Shown here one piece after another: positions 46,101-58,284 of a stretch of DNA of 64,000 nt. The DNA lies in contig NC_080698.1 of the NCBI RefSeq assembly GCF_030445035.2, positions 131,501-195,500 on the forward strand. The letters are read 5' to 3'. This stretch comes from Dasypus novemcinctus. Lineage: Eukaryota > Chordata > Mammalia > Cingulata > Dasypodidae. Position 1 is the first letter of the stretch. The number at the start of each line of letters is the position of its first letter. The position numbers and the translations under genes are program-made. A model generated the notes under the pieces. The model saw nothing but the letters and a program-made list of their open reading frames with translations. It searched no databases and was not told the DNA's origin.

Positions 46101-49100
46101 CATGTTTGTGTTGATTCTGCAGCCCTATGAGGTGATAATGACAGCAAGCAAGACTCAGGCTCGCCCCAGGTAGATTGTCCTATAGGAAGGGTGAACCAGA
46201 ACCAACCTGCCCAACAGTTATTAGGGACTCCAAGAAAGGTTGCCTTTGCACTGAGCAGGAAAGGGTCAAAAAGGAAATTAAGCCTGTTCCCGAGAAGTGG
46301 AGGCCACAGATTGGCAGTCATGCACGTTTGTGGCTCAATTGAGGGAGCTTGGATAGATCAGGGAACCTGAAGCCCTGAGCTTGGGTTAACATGGTCTTCC
46401 GCTGGTCATGCCTCCAGACACCTGACAGAACCAGACACGTGACAAGCTTTCTCAAGGAAGCTGTCTTCATCCTAGGCTTTTGGAAATTCTCACACATGAT
46501 TTTTCAAGGGCATCAGGCTCCAGGCAAAGATAACCAGATATATAAGGAAGCAATTCCAATGGTAATAACACCTAAATGTTTAATAATGATGATTCTTAGT
46601 GTCTTACACTACTTTTTTTTCTCTAATGAAGTGATTCTGAAAAGCTAGATATTTGATATTTTACTCTGAACCTTGGGATCTGATGACTTTAAACTTTTCT
46701 AGCTGAATTAAATGACATTGGAATCAGTCACTTCATTGATCTCTCTTTTATACTTAGTCCAAGTTATGTTCCATTTGCCCTTATAATGTTTGTAGTTTAA
46801 CAAGGTCTGTCCTAATGACTGGAAAATGTCATGTTAAGATTAGCTGGTGTCCTCTGGCAGACCATTCTGGAGGTATTATCAGAAAGTAAGTGAAAATTGA
46901 GATCTCTTCTCACCCTTGTGGTACGGATATATTCTGTTTTAGGAGTTTCTGGATTGAGCTCATAACTTAAATGTTTGTTTTATAATGGCTTAAGAAGCAC
47001 TAAGCAAGGCAGCAAAGACATCCTTCACTTCCCCTCCCCTACAACTGTGAGAGAACAAATTGTTTTTTTTCTCTCTCTCTCTCTCTATATATATATATTT
47101 CCATTATTTCAGTACCTATAAACTTGTCAAAATGCAATTGTACGAAATACAGTAAGTGGAGGTCTTTTTAAAAAGCAAGAGTTTCTTTAGCAAAGTTTTT
47201 TTTTTCTTTATAGCACTCAGCTATTTGATCATTATTTTTACTTAAATATTATCAAGGGGATTTTTGTCTTTAACTTGAAAGGCCATGATCAAAATTATGA
47301 GATGGCTACCCTGTATGAAAAACATTCTTTCCTAGGCTAGTCCTTTCTAAATTCAGATGAAGTATCTGAACTGTCCCAGGAACTTGAGACGTGTACAATC
47401 CCTAACTAACTACTAGCTTCCTGAAGAGATACCAGCTACCAGCAACCAGCTTGCCCTGCTTAGAAGATCTTGAGGGATATTTACACACTGATAACTTAAC
47501 TATTTTGTATGTTCTTCAGGTGATGCAGACAGAAAACATTGTAAATTCAAACCTGATCCCAACATCCCTCCAAACTTCAGTGCCTTCAATGAGGATTATT
47601 TTGGAAGTGGATGGTCACGAGGACACATGGCTCCAGCAGGAAATAACAAATTTTCAACTGTAGGCAATTTTGGGGGGAGGAGTGGGAATATATGGGGGTG
47701 GTGCTGTACATAACATGGGACTTTTTTTAAAATTTGGTTTTTATTTTTTAATTTTTAAAGAAACTTTAAATTATATAAATGTTACATCAGAAATATAGGG
47801 GATTCCCATATACCCTACCCATTAACAACATCTTTCATTACTGTGATACATTTGTTACAATGGATGAATATATATTGAAGCATTGCTACTAAGCATGGGT
47901 TATAGTTTACATTTTAGTTTACACTTCGTACCACACAATTTTATAGGTTTTGACACAATGTATAATGGCCTGTATCTGTCATTGCAATGTCACGCAGGAC
48001 AATTCCAATGTCCCAGAAATGCTGTGTTACACGTATTCTTCCCCCTGCCTCCCCTCAGAACCCCTGGTGGCCACTGCTTTTGTATCAGTGATACAAGTTC
48101 TTCCATTGCTAGAATAATAATGTCTACTTTAGTTCATAGTTGCATTCCTACCTTATGTTTGTTCATTCCTCAGTCTTCAGGATTTTGAGATGGTGGTGCC
48201 CGCCCTGTTTCTGTTTGAGAGGGGGCTTAGATCCCATGGGGCATGTGGATGGAACTGCCTTTCTTGCAGTTGTGGATACTCTCTGTTTTGGGGGATGGGC
48301 ATTATCCATCATCATCCTTTTGTTATTTGTCCTGGAGGCATCCATGAACTGGAGAGTAAGTATTGCAACTGTGCTGAAATTCAGGACTCAACCAGCATAT
48401 GAACAGACTGAAGATTTAAATCTCTGGGATATATATTTAACGAGTATAGTGCTAATAATAGGTTCAAATAGAAGGAGCAGAGGAGTGATGTGTAAGGAAG
48501 TTATAAATTAGTTTAACTCTGTTACATTGGGTAGCATATATTCCAGTAAGGCCCCCTGAGAGGGTGCTGAATTCCTGAGATTGTCAGCCCTGCGTATAGT
48601 GTCTAGATGTGTCTAGAGCCCTTAGGAGTCCCACTGTTTAAAGCACTGTTTACTGTGGCACTGTTTACTTCAATGAGATCTTGCTCAGACATGCATATGC
48701 ATAAGCATAACCTCTGGAATAACCTCCAGACTCACTTCGAAATCTCTTAGCCATAAAAGCTTGTTTGTATTTAATATTTCCCCCTTTTAGTCAAGCCTTT
48801 TTCTAAATGCATTGCTAGGTGGCGCTTAGTAATAATTCCTCGGTGCCAGGGATGCTCATCCCCAGGAATCATGTCCCATGTTGGGGTGGGGTGGGGGGAG
48901 GAAAGGCAGTGTGTTTATATGCAGAGTTTGGCTTAGAGAGAGCCCACATGTGAACCACAAAAAGACTTTCAGGAGGTAACTCTTAGGCAATATCCATGGG
49001 ACTTTAAAACTGGAAAATTTCCATGCTCTATTGCTTATTTTCCTTTCTGACTTTCTTTTTTATTATTAGATGCTGAGACATTTTTAAAGAGACTGAGGAA

Positions 49101-52100
49101 AACTAGATGCCATGTCAAAAGGAACTAGAAAGCCAGTGAGAACTGAAGCTGTTTATTCTTTTTTAATTTGAAAAATTTTAGACCCACAGAAAAGTTGAAA
49201 AACCAGTACCACAAATGCATTTTGATAATTTACTTTATGTATACATACTTTTTTTTAACCATTCAAAAGTAAGTTGCAGACATAATTCTTCACTCCTAAA
49301 TAGATTGCTCAGGAACATATATTATCTAATAATGAGGATATTTGTTATATTATATGACAAGATTTTCATTATGACCCAAGAGACCTGTACAAATACACAG
49401 TTTATATTCAAATTTCTTCCCAAATTGTCCCAGTTACGTCCTTTACAGGTTGTATTCAGTCATGATCACATGTTATGTTAAGTTGCCATGTTTCCATTAT
49501 CTCTAATGTAGAATAGTTTTCTGCCTAAAAGGGAAATATCTTTCATGGCACTGACAGTTTTCAAGTGTTTAGGCCAGTTGTTTTATAGAATATCCCATAA
49601 GTTAGATTTTTCTCCTTGTTATTAGGTGCAGTTTAATCATCTTTGTTAAGAATGCTAGATAGGTAATACTGTGTTCTACCCATTGAATCCTACCACGGGG
49701 CTCCTGTGTCAGTGTTTCCATTATCAGTCATGTCATATTTGATCATTTGGTTAGGTAGTGTTCCAACAGATCTCTCTATTGTAAAGCTACCTTTTTTTCT
49801 TGTAAAATCGTAAGTAATCTATGAATAGAGCTTAGAGATTGAATAAATAGACTATCATCCAAAATCTCAGTGCTTTTAGTGTACATTAATGCTTCTTATC
49901 TCATTTATTACATTGATAATTGCAAGATGTTGAATTTTTCTGATTTTGCCATTCCTTCTATATTTAGCTGGCATTCTATAGAGAAGAGGTTTCTATTCTA
50001 TACCTCCTCCCACCCATTCATCTTATGACCTTCGACTCATGGGTTTTTTTTTTATTCAATATGTTATAATTTGCTGTCGATATTCCTTTTTATTCTTAAA
50101 GGATTCCAACTTTTGCCAGTATGCACCCCTTTAAGCCAGATCCTGTGTCCTTTTGACAAGTTCCTGTCATTATTTGAACAAGCCCTTGTTTTGTCGCTCC
50201 CCCCAAAATTTTCTAGGCTCACCTTGTACTTTTCTTACCCCTACAAGCATCCATTTTTTTAAGGAGTTCTTCATCTTTTTAGTGGGAATGGTATTTAGAA
50301 ACCGTAATCTGGGCACTAGGGGTGCTTTATTTTTACTTGGAATGCGTAGTCTCTCTCTTTCTGCCACTCTTCTGTTTTTAATTTGTTTGCTGCTTTTGGC
50401 TGATTGGTTTCTAAATTCTGTACATGACCATACATGATTCTGGCCATCTGGGCTCTGAAGCTCTGTTACCTATAATCGACTGACCACAGTTCTAATTCCT
50501 GAGTTTCTAGTTCATTCCACTCTGTGGGTAAGCTCCCCTTGGGTCAGATGCCTACCTTTTGTCTCATTAGCTGTGATCATTTTTAATAGGCTGGGGGTAA
50601 GAAAAGCACCATAAAGATTTATTACATGAACTGTTGGTGATTACTGTCATGAAGATAGTGGTTTGCAACCTTGGATAGCCATTGTAGTCACCTGGGGAAG
50701 TTTAATTGATCAATTAAATCAGAAACTCTGGGGGTGGCACCCAGGCATCAGTATTTTTAAAGCTTCCTGGGTTTTTCCTTTGTGCATCCAAGATTGAGAA
50801 CCACTGGTTAAAGAGAAAGTAGTTGGTGGCATTGGCAATTGTAATGGATCAGTGAAAGGAAATGTAAGGAGAGATTTGTGTTTATGGGTCAGAAGTATGA
50901 GATGAAGGCATAGCAGCTAAAAATTTTAAGACAAGGAATTTTTCTCTGTTATTTTTGAACTTATGTGCTTGTACTGTACTACTTAGATAAAATTTCCTGA
51001 AAGGTGACCTTTCTTGAGAAATTCTTTGCCAGAAACTGAAAACCAGAATTTATTCTTTAGCTTTATACCAGAAATTTCTAGTTCTGATAAGATATATTAG
51101 AGGTATGGTTTTTATGAATTATAAAGAAAGTAACATGCCAAACTACTTAATTTGTTATCCTTATTTTGAACAGTCATTATAGTGCTTTGTGTCATAGAAT
51201 AGCCATGACTTTGATTTATATAAACTGGTCACCGTAATTCCCTACAGTTAATATATGAATAATAAGGAACTGGTTTTCTTTTTTGGCTTCATAAAATATT
51301 TCTCAAAGGAGAATGTATTTCAGTGGAAGTTACTGTTTTCATTTCTTTTCCCAGAAAGCCATGGCTGAAACCTTTTACCTTTCTAATATTGTGCCTCAGA
51401 ATTTTGAAAATAATTCTGGATTTTGGAACAGGTGAGGGGTAAGAGTTTTTTAAAATGTCATTTTAAAATACGATTTTAAGATGAAGGATGTGGCTGGAGA
51501 ATGTGCTAGTATGTCTGTGAATGTTTCTGTCTTATTCAAAAGGTAACACTACTGAAGGTAAGTACTATGAACCAGTCTATTGTATTTCTGGAGTACAATC
51601 TTTTTTGGGAATATAAACTTCATACACTGTAAGCCATTTTCATCATGCCTGGAGGACAGTATATTTTCCTCTACATGTATTTCCAGAGTTTCTTAAAAAA
51701 AGTTTTGGTACAGCTAAACATAACCGTTAATTGTTTTTGTTTGTTTTTTAGGAGGTACTGGGGAATGAACCCAGGGTCTTGTATGTGGGAAGCATGTGCT
51801 CAACCACTTGAGCTACATCTGCTCCCCATCCAGTTTTTGGTAGAACCTAATTATAAAATCATTTAGACCTTCTGCATTTTTCTGACACTTTTAACCAGTC
51901 CTGTCAAGTGATCTCTTTAAGCATCTAAAACTAGTGCTTATTTCTCCCCCTATCCTCTTTTGCTCTCACTGTCTGCGCTCTGTGTCTGCTCGTCGTCTTT
52001 TCTTAGGAGGCACTGGACACTAAATCCGAGACCTTCCATTTGGGAGGAGAGTGCTCAATTGCTTGAGCCACCTCCACTCCCTGCATGATGTGTCTCACAT

Positions 52101-54654
52101 TGTGTTTCCTTGTTGTTCTTCTTGTTGAGTCATCTCATTATATGAGCTCCCTATGCCAGCCTGTCACATCAGCTCGCTGTCTTAACTTGTCTTCTTTAGG
52201 AGGCACTGGGAACCAAATCCAGGACCTCCCATGTGGTAGATGGGCGCCCAACTGTTTAAGCCACATCTGCTTCCCCCCAAACAGTATTTTTAAAATAAAG
52301 TAATTATACAGAGTGCCCCACACTATAAAAGACTTTAGCAATTATCAGTCATGGCCAAATTTGTTTCATCTATAAACCCCCCATTCCATCTACCTCCCCA
52401 TCTGCAGACTATTATAAGCAGATCACAGATAAGTAATTTCATCCATAAATATTTCAATATGTATTTTAGAAGATAAGAATACTTAAAAAATATAACCACA
52501 GTGCTATTATGGCACGTAAATCATTATGCATTAATTCCTTATTATAAATTACTTAGTGTTCAAATTGCCCTGTCTTTAATTTTTAGTTGATTGGTTGAGT
52601 TCCAATCAGGATTCAAAAAATGCCCACACTGATTTGGCCGATGTGTTTTTTCAGTCCGTGTGTGTGTGTGTGTGTGTGTGTAAAAGAGAGAGAGAGAGAT
52701 CTGGCCTCCTCAGGGGCCAGCCTGCCCTTGTCCGTGAACAGTCCCTTTAATATGTGGGTTTACCCTTCTCTTTCTTTTTTTTTCTTGCAAAATATTTGCT
52801 GAAGATCTGAAATGTTTGTCCTAGAGAGTTTCTTTTCCAAATCATGTATCTTGCTGATTATATAGCTGTGGAAATATTTAACATTTTCCTTCATTTTTTT
52901 TTTAAGATTTAAAATTTTTTTCTCTACCCTTCCCTGGCCCCCCCACCCATTGTCTGCTTTCTGTGTCCATTCACTGTGTGTTCTTCTGTATCTGCTTGTA
53001 TTGTCAGTGGCACTGGGAATCTGTCTCTTTTTGTTGCATCATCTTGCTGCTTCAGCTCTCTGTGTGTGCGGTCCCACTCCTGGGCAGGCTGCACTTTGTT
53101 TGCACTGGGTGGCTCTTCTTATGGGGCTCACTCCTTGCACGTGGGGCTCCCCTATGTGGGGGACACCCCTGTATGGCACAGCACTCCTTGTGTGCATCAG
53201 CACTGTGCATAGGCCAGCTTCACCACACGGGTCAGGAGGCCCTGGGTTTGAACCTTGGACCTCCCATGTGGTAGGCAGATGCTCTATCCATTGAGCCAAA
53301 TCCACTTCCCAACACTTTCCTTTTTTAAGGGATATGTTTTTTGGGGGTTTGGGAAGGAGGAGAGAACTTACCTTATAATTGGGCGTAAGAAATATAACTT
53401 GATTCTACTGTTTAGATAAAGAAACGGGAGTGATGGCATCATCTCTCATAATTCTTTTTTTTTTTTTAAAGATTTATTTATTTTTTTCTACACCCCCCCC
53501 GCCGTTGTCTCTTTCTGTGTCCATTTGCTGTATGTTCTTCTGTGTCTGCTTGCATTCTTGTCAGTGTCACCAGGAATCTCTGTCTCTTTTTGTTGCATCA
53601 TCTTGCTGCGTCAGTTCTCCATTTTTGTGGAGCCACTCCTGGGCAGGCTGGGCTTTTTTCACACTGGGCGGCTCTCATTATGGGTGCACTCCTTGTGCGT
53701 GGGGCTCCCCTGTGTGGCACAGTGGTCCTTCCACGCCTCAGCATTGCTCATGGGCCAGCTCACTACATGGGTCAGGAGGCCCTGGGTTTTAACCATGGCC
53801 CTCCCATGTGATAGGCGGACGCTCTATCAGTTGAGCCATATCTACTTCCCTCTCATATTCTTTTCTAACTATAATATTAAAAAGTACTTGCCATTTTTGT
53901 CTAGTAAAGTGCCAAAAACATTTTAAAATGATAAATCCCATTGTCTTAAAGGTCGTTGCGAAACTGCTATATTATAATTTGAAGATAATACAGTAAATTT
54001 GTACAACTCTATTGAACATACTAGTTTTTCATATGATCAAGAATCATTAGAATACTCAGTAATTCTGGTCCTCAAAATGTATTCTAAGGAATTAATGCAA
54101 TGTTGTATTATATAAAAAGTATTATGATAAGCCCAATTGTCCCACAGTAGGAATTATGTTTAAGTAAATTAGGTTTGCCAGCTTGTTCAAATGATATATA
54201 ATTCTTGAAAAAAAGTTTGAGAGCTATGGCATGGAAAATTGTTTAAGTTAAGGGAAAGCACAAAATTACAGCTCTAAAATGTATCCACTGAATGTAGCCA
54301 CAGCAAAATGTAGGTAGTTGATGTATTAATGTGTGATTAAAAATTTTTTTTGTGCAGTAAACAAATTGTGGGGAAGCCATTGCTTACATGCTTATAATAT
54401 TTTGTGCCATATTCTCATATTTCAATTCATTTCTATGATGGAGTAATTTTCATGTGTTTCCTAGTGGCTTGATATGATCTGCTGCTTTTTTACATTTATG
54501 TCTGAGAAAAAAGCAGGGTTTTTTTGCTTTGTTTTTCAGAATAGAAATGTACTGTCGGGAACTGACCGAGCGGTTTGAAGATGTCTGGGTAGTCTCTGGG
54601 CCCTTGACCTTACCTCAGACTGGAGATGATGGGAAGAAAACAGTTAGTTATCAG
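42994..54654 (+). CDS. EXOG: Exo/endonuclease G-like protein, 5' five coding exons (partial)
   Basis: Mitochondrial nuclease of the DNA/RNA non-specific beta-beta-alpha-metal family, related to EndoG; it trims 5' ends of DNA, with a role in mitochondrial DNA repair and removal of RNA primers. Join: 42994-43156, 44126-44275, 47520-47659, 51355-51431, 54540-54654, then beyond the window. The 645 bases give 215 codons of a protein that is 368 residues in human. A basic N-terminus (RLRRSRRF) precedes a hydrophobic Gly/Ala span at about 19-39, the membrane anchor and targeting part. The active site is SGWSRGHMAPAGNN with Ser137 and His140, the EXOG form where EndoG has DRGH. Metal-binding Asn171 and Glu179 are present. 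The C-terminal wing region specific to EXOG is not in the window. No break in the frame is seen. Confidence 0.96.
43157..44125 (+). other. EXOG: EXOG intron 1
   Basis: 969-base phase 1 intron, GTAAGG to TCTCTTTTAG. The first 200 bases are still CpG-rich. Contains a perfect 26-bp palindrome at 43534-43559 and no recognised SINE or LINE. Confidence 0.9.
44126..44275 (+). CDS. EXOG: EXOG coding exon 2
   Basis: Encodes GSAEKALLEQYGFPLTGTE through WVLEHISKSKLM. Acceptor TTTTAG|GATCTG, donor ATGG|GTAGGT. Start of the nuclease domain. Confidence 0.96.
44480..44960 (+). mobile_element. L2 LINE fragment in EXOG intron 2
   Basis: Follows the L2 order: 'gtacttactgtgtgagtggc', 'actgtgctaaactttgggta', 'gaagagcattctaggcagaa', 'aaagttgcatatttggagga'. 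Confidence 0.7.
45340..45556 (-). mobile_element. DAS SINE, two units
   Basis: Antisense tRNA-like heads 'gagattgaacccgggacctc' (45370) and 'gagtgctcaaccacttgagc' (45519), separated by a T-rich linker. Confidence 0.85.
45568..45872 (-). mobile_element. DAS SINE, near full length
   Basis: Begins with the reversed A-rich tail (ttatttatttattcccc) and runs through the C/T-rich body to 'ggccctgggactcgaaacca' and 'gagccacatccgcttcccc'. The end 'attgagccac' is duplicated. Confidence 0.9.
45873..47519 (+). other. Rest of EXOG intron 2
   Basis: No gene or named repeat seen. Contains a (CT)n/(TA)n run at 47070-47098. Ends with acceptor TGTTCTTCAG. Confidence 0.6.
47520..47659 (+). CDS. EXOG: EXOG coding exon 3 (active site)
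   Basis: Encodes GDADRKHCKFKPDPNIPPN to NNKFST, with the SRGH catalytic motif at residues 137-140. The donor AACT|GTAGGC is weak, with T before the GT. Phase 0 at the 3' end. Confidence 0.95.
47690..49010. mobile_element. Dispersed repeat, LINE 3' noncoding type, unresolved
   Basis: 'gggattcccatataccctac', 'tataggttttgacacaatgt', 'ccccaggaatcatgtcccat' and 'gcagagtttggcttagagag' are phrases of a repeat common in xenarthran DNA, probably L1 noncoding sequence. Family not settled. Confidence 0.5.
49150..50560. mobile_element. Ancient L1M noncoding segment
   Basis: Long match in order to an old L1M noncoding sequence: 'aaaagtaagttgcagacata', 'cttcccaaattgtcccagtt', 'aggccagttgttttatagaa', 'agctggcattctatagagaa', 'tcctgtgtccttttgacaag', 'gtatttagaaaccgtaatct'. 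Confidence 0.75.
50656..50806 (+). mobile_element. MER5A-type hAT element
   Basis: Starts TAGTGGTTTGCAACCTT and ends AGATTGAGAACCACTG, with the internal 'agaaactctgggggtggcac' typical of MER5A. Confidence 0.8.
50807..51354 (+). other. End of EXOG intron 3
   Basis: AT-rich, nothing recognised. Ends with acceptor TTTTCCCAG. Confidence 0.6.
51355..51431 (+). CDS. EXOG: EXOG coding exon 4
   Basis: Encodes KAMAETFYLSNIVPQ to SGFWN and two bases of Arg177. Metal-ligand Asn171 is here. Donor AACAG|GTGAGG. Confidence 0.95.
51735..51830 (-). mobile_element. DAS SINE, single unit
   Basis: Antisense head 'aggaggtactggggaatgaa' to 'cttgagctacatctgctccc'. Confidence 0.9.
51940..52282 (-). mobile_element. 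DAS SINE, two units
   Basis: Two antisense heads, 'aggaggcactggacactaaa' (52005) and 'aggaggcactgggaaccaaa' (52199), each ending in gagccacctccactccc or aagccacatctgcttcccc. Confidence 0.9.
52658..52699. repeat. (GT)n and (GA)n microsatellite
   Basis: Eleven GT followed by taaaa and seven GA dinucleotides. Confidence 0.95.
52893..53312 (-). mobile_element. DAS SINE, near full length
   Basis: Reversed tail and C-rich body, 'catcatcttgctgcttcagc', then the head 'ggccctgggtttgaaccttg' and 'gagccaaatccacttccc'. Same subtype as the copy 140 bases downstream, in direct orientation. Confidence 0.9.
53455..53852 (-). mobile_element. DAS SINE, near full length
   Basis: Runs from 'ttttttaaagatttatttat' to 'gagccatatctacttccc'. 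Shares the diagnostic stretch 'ccactcctgggcaggctg' with 52893-53312, so the two belong to one subtype or arose by local duplication. Confidence 0.9.
53853..54539 (+). other. End of EXOG intron 4
   Basis: AT-rich, no recognised feature. Ends with acceptor TGTTTTTCAG. Confidence 0.6.
54540..54654 (+). CDS. EXOG: EXOG coding exon 5
   Basis: Completes Arg177, then IEMYCRELTERFEDVWVVSG to TVSYQ (residue 215). Glu179 is here. Donor TATCAG|GTGGGG. The next exon should begin with the codons for VIGEDN and is not found before 64000. Confidence 0.95.
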
Positions 54655-54785
54655 GTGGGGCCTAGTTTAACATTCAGGTTGGTGTTATTGCCTCAGATTA
54701 TAATCTTTCCCATTCAATTCTATTTTTTATTTTATTAATCTGTCAGGGCGATTGGCACAAGGGTTATAGCAATGGTTAAAAAGGA

Positions 54786-54962
54786 CAGGAGCAGATGTGG
54801 CTCAAGTGTTTGAGCGCCTACCTCCCACATGGTCCTGGGTTTGGTTCCCGGTGCCTCCTGAAAAAACAAACAAGCAAAACAAATTAAAAAACCAACTCGG
54901 GACCTGATGTGGCCAGTGGTTGAGCTCTGGTTTCCTACAAGGTCCCGGGTTCATTCCCTCGT
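54786..54962 (+). mobile_element. DAS SINE, two units, sense
   Basis: 'gcagatgtggctcaagtgtt' with 'ctgggtttggttcccggtgc', then A-rich linker, then a second shorter head 'gatgtggccagtggttgagc'. Confidence 0.9.
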
Positions 54963-54999
54963 CCCCATTTATAAAGGGAGACAAACATGAGATAATACA

Positions 55000-55655
55000 T
55001 AGATGAAGTGGTGCCACAGAAGGACTGACCACCTTGATTATTTGGTTCAGGAAGGCTTAGCAGAGGAAGAGGCTTACAAGCTAGATTTTGACAGATGAGT
55101 AAGGTTGCTCTGAGGCAGGAGGGGAGCCTAGGAATTCCAGCAGGTGGAACAGCATGAGCACAGGACATTGGTCAGCAGAAGGTTCTGAGATTTGGGTTTC
55201 TTTCATAAAGCCTGGGGCTTGTGGTACAGAAAGAGTACAGGTATGGTAGCAGCAGATAATAGAAGCTTTATCCATGATGAAGAGCTGCATTTTAATTTTT
55301 AGGCACTAAGAAGTCAGATTTGCTTTGAGCATGGAAGAAATGTGATCTCTTTTGGAATTTCGAAAATATTCTGTGGTAGTGTGTAAGTGGTACATGAGGA
55401 AAGGGCCTGAAGGCACAATTAGAGGCAACGAGGTGAATTAAGACGTGACTACAGTAGTCCATATAAGAACAGATAAGGGCCTGAATTCACATGATTGGGG
55501 TGAGGAAGAATAGAGGAAAGAGTCCCCATAAATTCATAACTTTTTAGGGTAAGGAAAGGGAAAAGTCCAGGATCACAACCAGACTGCAGGGAGTTGAGTA
55601 AATGGAAGAAGCTTGGATGTTTTAGAAGATGAAATTGGTTTTTTACATGCCAGAT
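55000..55655 (+). mobile_element. L2 LINE fragment
   Basis: 'ggttcaggaaggcttagcag', 'ttgctctgaggcaggagggg', 'attccagcaggtggaacagc' and 'ggcctgaattcacatgattg' follow L2 order. Confidence 0.65.
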
Positions 55656-57044
55656 ATTCGAGAAATTTTTTTAGGCTAAGGGAAAGAGATTAAAGACATT
55701 ACACCATGTAATTAATTAGAGGTATGAGAGCGTCTCTAGACATGTACTGTTGTGGGAAGTTCTTGGGCCAGTCTTCCAGGTTGATGGTTTACAGAGAGGT
55801 ATACTCAAAGGGCGACTAAGGAGCCTGCACAGAGGGTGGCTGAATACTGTGATGTCTGCACAGGATAGGGAATGAAGTGGAACGAGGAGGAAGAGAGGAT
55901 AGAATCGTTAAGAGGAGAGAGATTGAGGGAGCACCTAGCTCATTCTGGGAATAAAGTAAATAGTAAATGCTGGTTAGGTTAAATAATTACAAGAACATGA
56001 TAAAATTAGGTAGCTTGAAGAACAAATTTAAGAAAATGAAAAAAATCTTTAGTGTGCATCCTGTTTCAGATTGAATGGATCAGATGCACAGTCATGTGTC
56101 AACCACCAAGGCAGTCACGTAGGATCTGTGAATAGCCCTCTTTTTCCTTATTCTCGGATGAAATTGTTGATTCAGCTTTCCTTTATTTGTTGGCTGGAAA
56201 TGTTAAAATAGTTGTTTTCAAGGACTCCTATATCTTGATGTGTACCAGTAGTTCTTATGGTGGTGAAGGAGTGGTAAAGTAATATTTTAAACAGGTAATT
56301 TCCTCTGGCCAACTTGATAATTTAATTTTAGTATATTTTTAGTATTAGAAGAAAAATGGCTTAGTTTCTGTAGTCTGTATTTTTAAATATTAATCTTTCT
56401 CAAGCTTGTTAAATCCTTATACCTTTACCACTGAAAAGCCTCTGAGCTTTGGCTTCTCAACCTCAAGTGATCAAAGCATACATAAAGGATTATGTGTACT
56501 TTGTTTTCATAAAATTGAAAGATTTATATGGTTAGCTTACTGTTATAGTAGAAGAAACATTTATACATAATTTAAAAGGAAAAATTAACCAGTAATTAAA
56601 AGCTTTTTACTAAATAATTTTCTTGCATGTTTTTGTTAAGTATCTATTGACTAAGTGAAAAATGTATTGCTTTTCTTAAGTTGGATAAAATTTTCAAAAA
56701 TATAACTTATAAAAAATATTATATACCTCTGAGCTCATTCTGCTAAAAGGGCCTAGAAGCAGTGATACACCATTAGCAGTAAGCAGATCTTGAACTCAAA
56801 CCTTGGTGTCTGAAAAATCCATCCCTTGCTGAAAGGAACCAGTACTACTTAGAGAGATGGCTGCTTCCAGGGCTGGTGCCTGTTCTGGGGAACAGGGTAT
56901 ATAGAATTGTAAATGTCATGCTCAAAACCATATGCTTGATTACTTTCTCCCTTCTTTCATATATTTCACATCCTCATCTTTAATTCTTAATTTCTTTGAG
57001 TCAACATCTTTTACCCGTTTTCATCCTTTCTCCCTTTCTCCCCT

Positions 57045-57108
57045 CTCCTCCCCTCCCATGTAGGAAGCAAGCACTCAAGCACTGAGCTATACCTGCTTGC
57101 TCCCTAGT
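57045..57108 (-). mobile_element. DAS SINE fragment
   Basis: Only the reversed head end, 'cccatgtaggaagcaagcac' and 'gagctatacctgcttgctcc'. Confidence 0.7.
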
Positions 57109-57614
57109 TTTCTTTCTTGTTAACCCTTTATTCAGACTTTACTGAAGCTGTAAACAGTTGCAGTATTGCAGCGGCTTCCAGTGAGTGCCTCTGCCTCCAG
57201 TTCTGCTGGCTCAGTCTATTTGGAATCCAGGGGTATAACAGAAAGTATACATTTTAATTTTTCCTCTTCTTCAGAACCATCAAAAATGATTCACACCCAA
57301 AGAAGAAAAAAGGAAATTTCATTTTTACTGAAACTAGGGAATGTCCGGTCTTGTATCAAAGAATTTGAAATACTGTCTGTAAGATACAGTATAATTTGGA
57401 TTAAATAATACAAGGATATTAATTTGACATGTCTCCTCTAGTTAAAGCATGTGTTAGGGTACTGGAAATAAAGAAATTTTCAAAGGGCTACTTGTAGCAG
57501 GACACAGGAGAAATTTGCAGCACCTGCTTGGAGTTTATCCTCTCATCTTGGGATAGTAGGACAGACAGGCTTATAGCCACTAAAAACTCAGATTCCTGTC
57601 AAATCCGGGCTTAT

Positions 57615-57790
57615 CTCTTTGCTACTTCTTGAAGGTGGCCCTGGGAAATCATCTAACCTTCAAATTCCATTTCTTCTATAAAATTTGGATACTAATATTT
57701 ACCTCATTGGGTGTTAGGACCGTTGTTTGCTTGGTACCTAGTATTTAGTAGATGTTCAGTAAACGTTAGCTGCTATTATTTCTCATTACC
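57615..57790 (+). mobile_element. MIR-family SINE
   Basis: 'ggccctgggaaatcatctaa', 'cttctataaaatttggatac', 'tacctcattgggtgttagga' and 'tagtagatgttcagtaaacg' match the MIR order. Confidence 0.7.
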
Positions 57791-58284
57791 TAGACTGGTT
57801 ATCTTTAACACATCTAGTTAATTATAGAAAGATGGTCTCTCAGTATGCCAAAACTTCAGAAATATAACTACCTATATATGTCCTTCCTGAAAAAGTTACT
57901 TAGATGTAATTCAACTAACTGAATGATTTAAGTCTGGTAATTACATTTGCAAAACAGATTGGAGTAGATATTCTTGAAACAAAGCTCCCTGTTTTAAAAT
58001 AAAATAATGATGATTTTATAGTAGACCAAGACAAAAGAAATCAAAGAATGTGCCAGCAATAACTAGGGAGTTAGAGGGAAAGTGGCGTGAAGGAGCCACA
58101 GTATAAGTGAACTTATTTCTTGATCTTTCACAGAGCTTGTTAGTGCACACTGTTTTATGTCACGAGCTGGTAAAAATAGAGAAGGTCTATGCATATATAA
58201 AATAAAAAGTAAATACTAACAGTACCACCTCTCTCCCTTAAAACAGCAAGAAACAAAAAGGACTCTTATCTAGCAAAAGATAGA

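Noticed and set aside
52950-53926. Frames of 100-130 codons with identical peptide blocks
   Set aside because: Both come from antisense DAS SINE copies.
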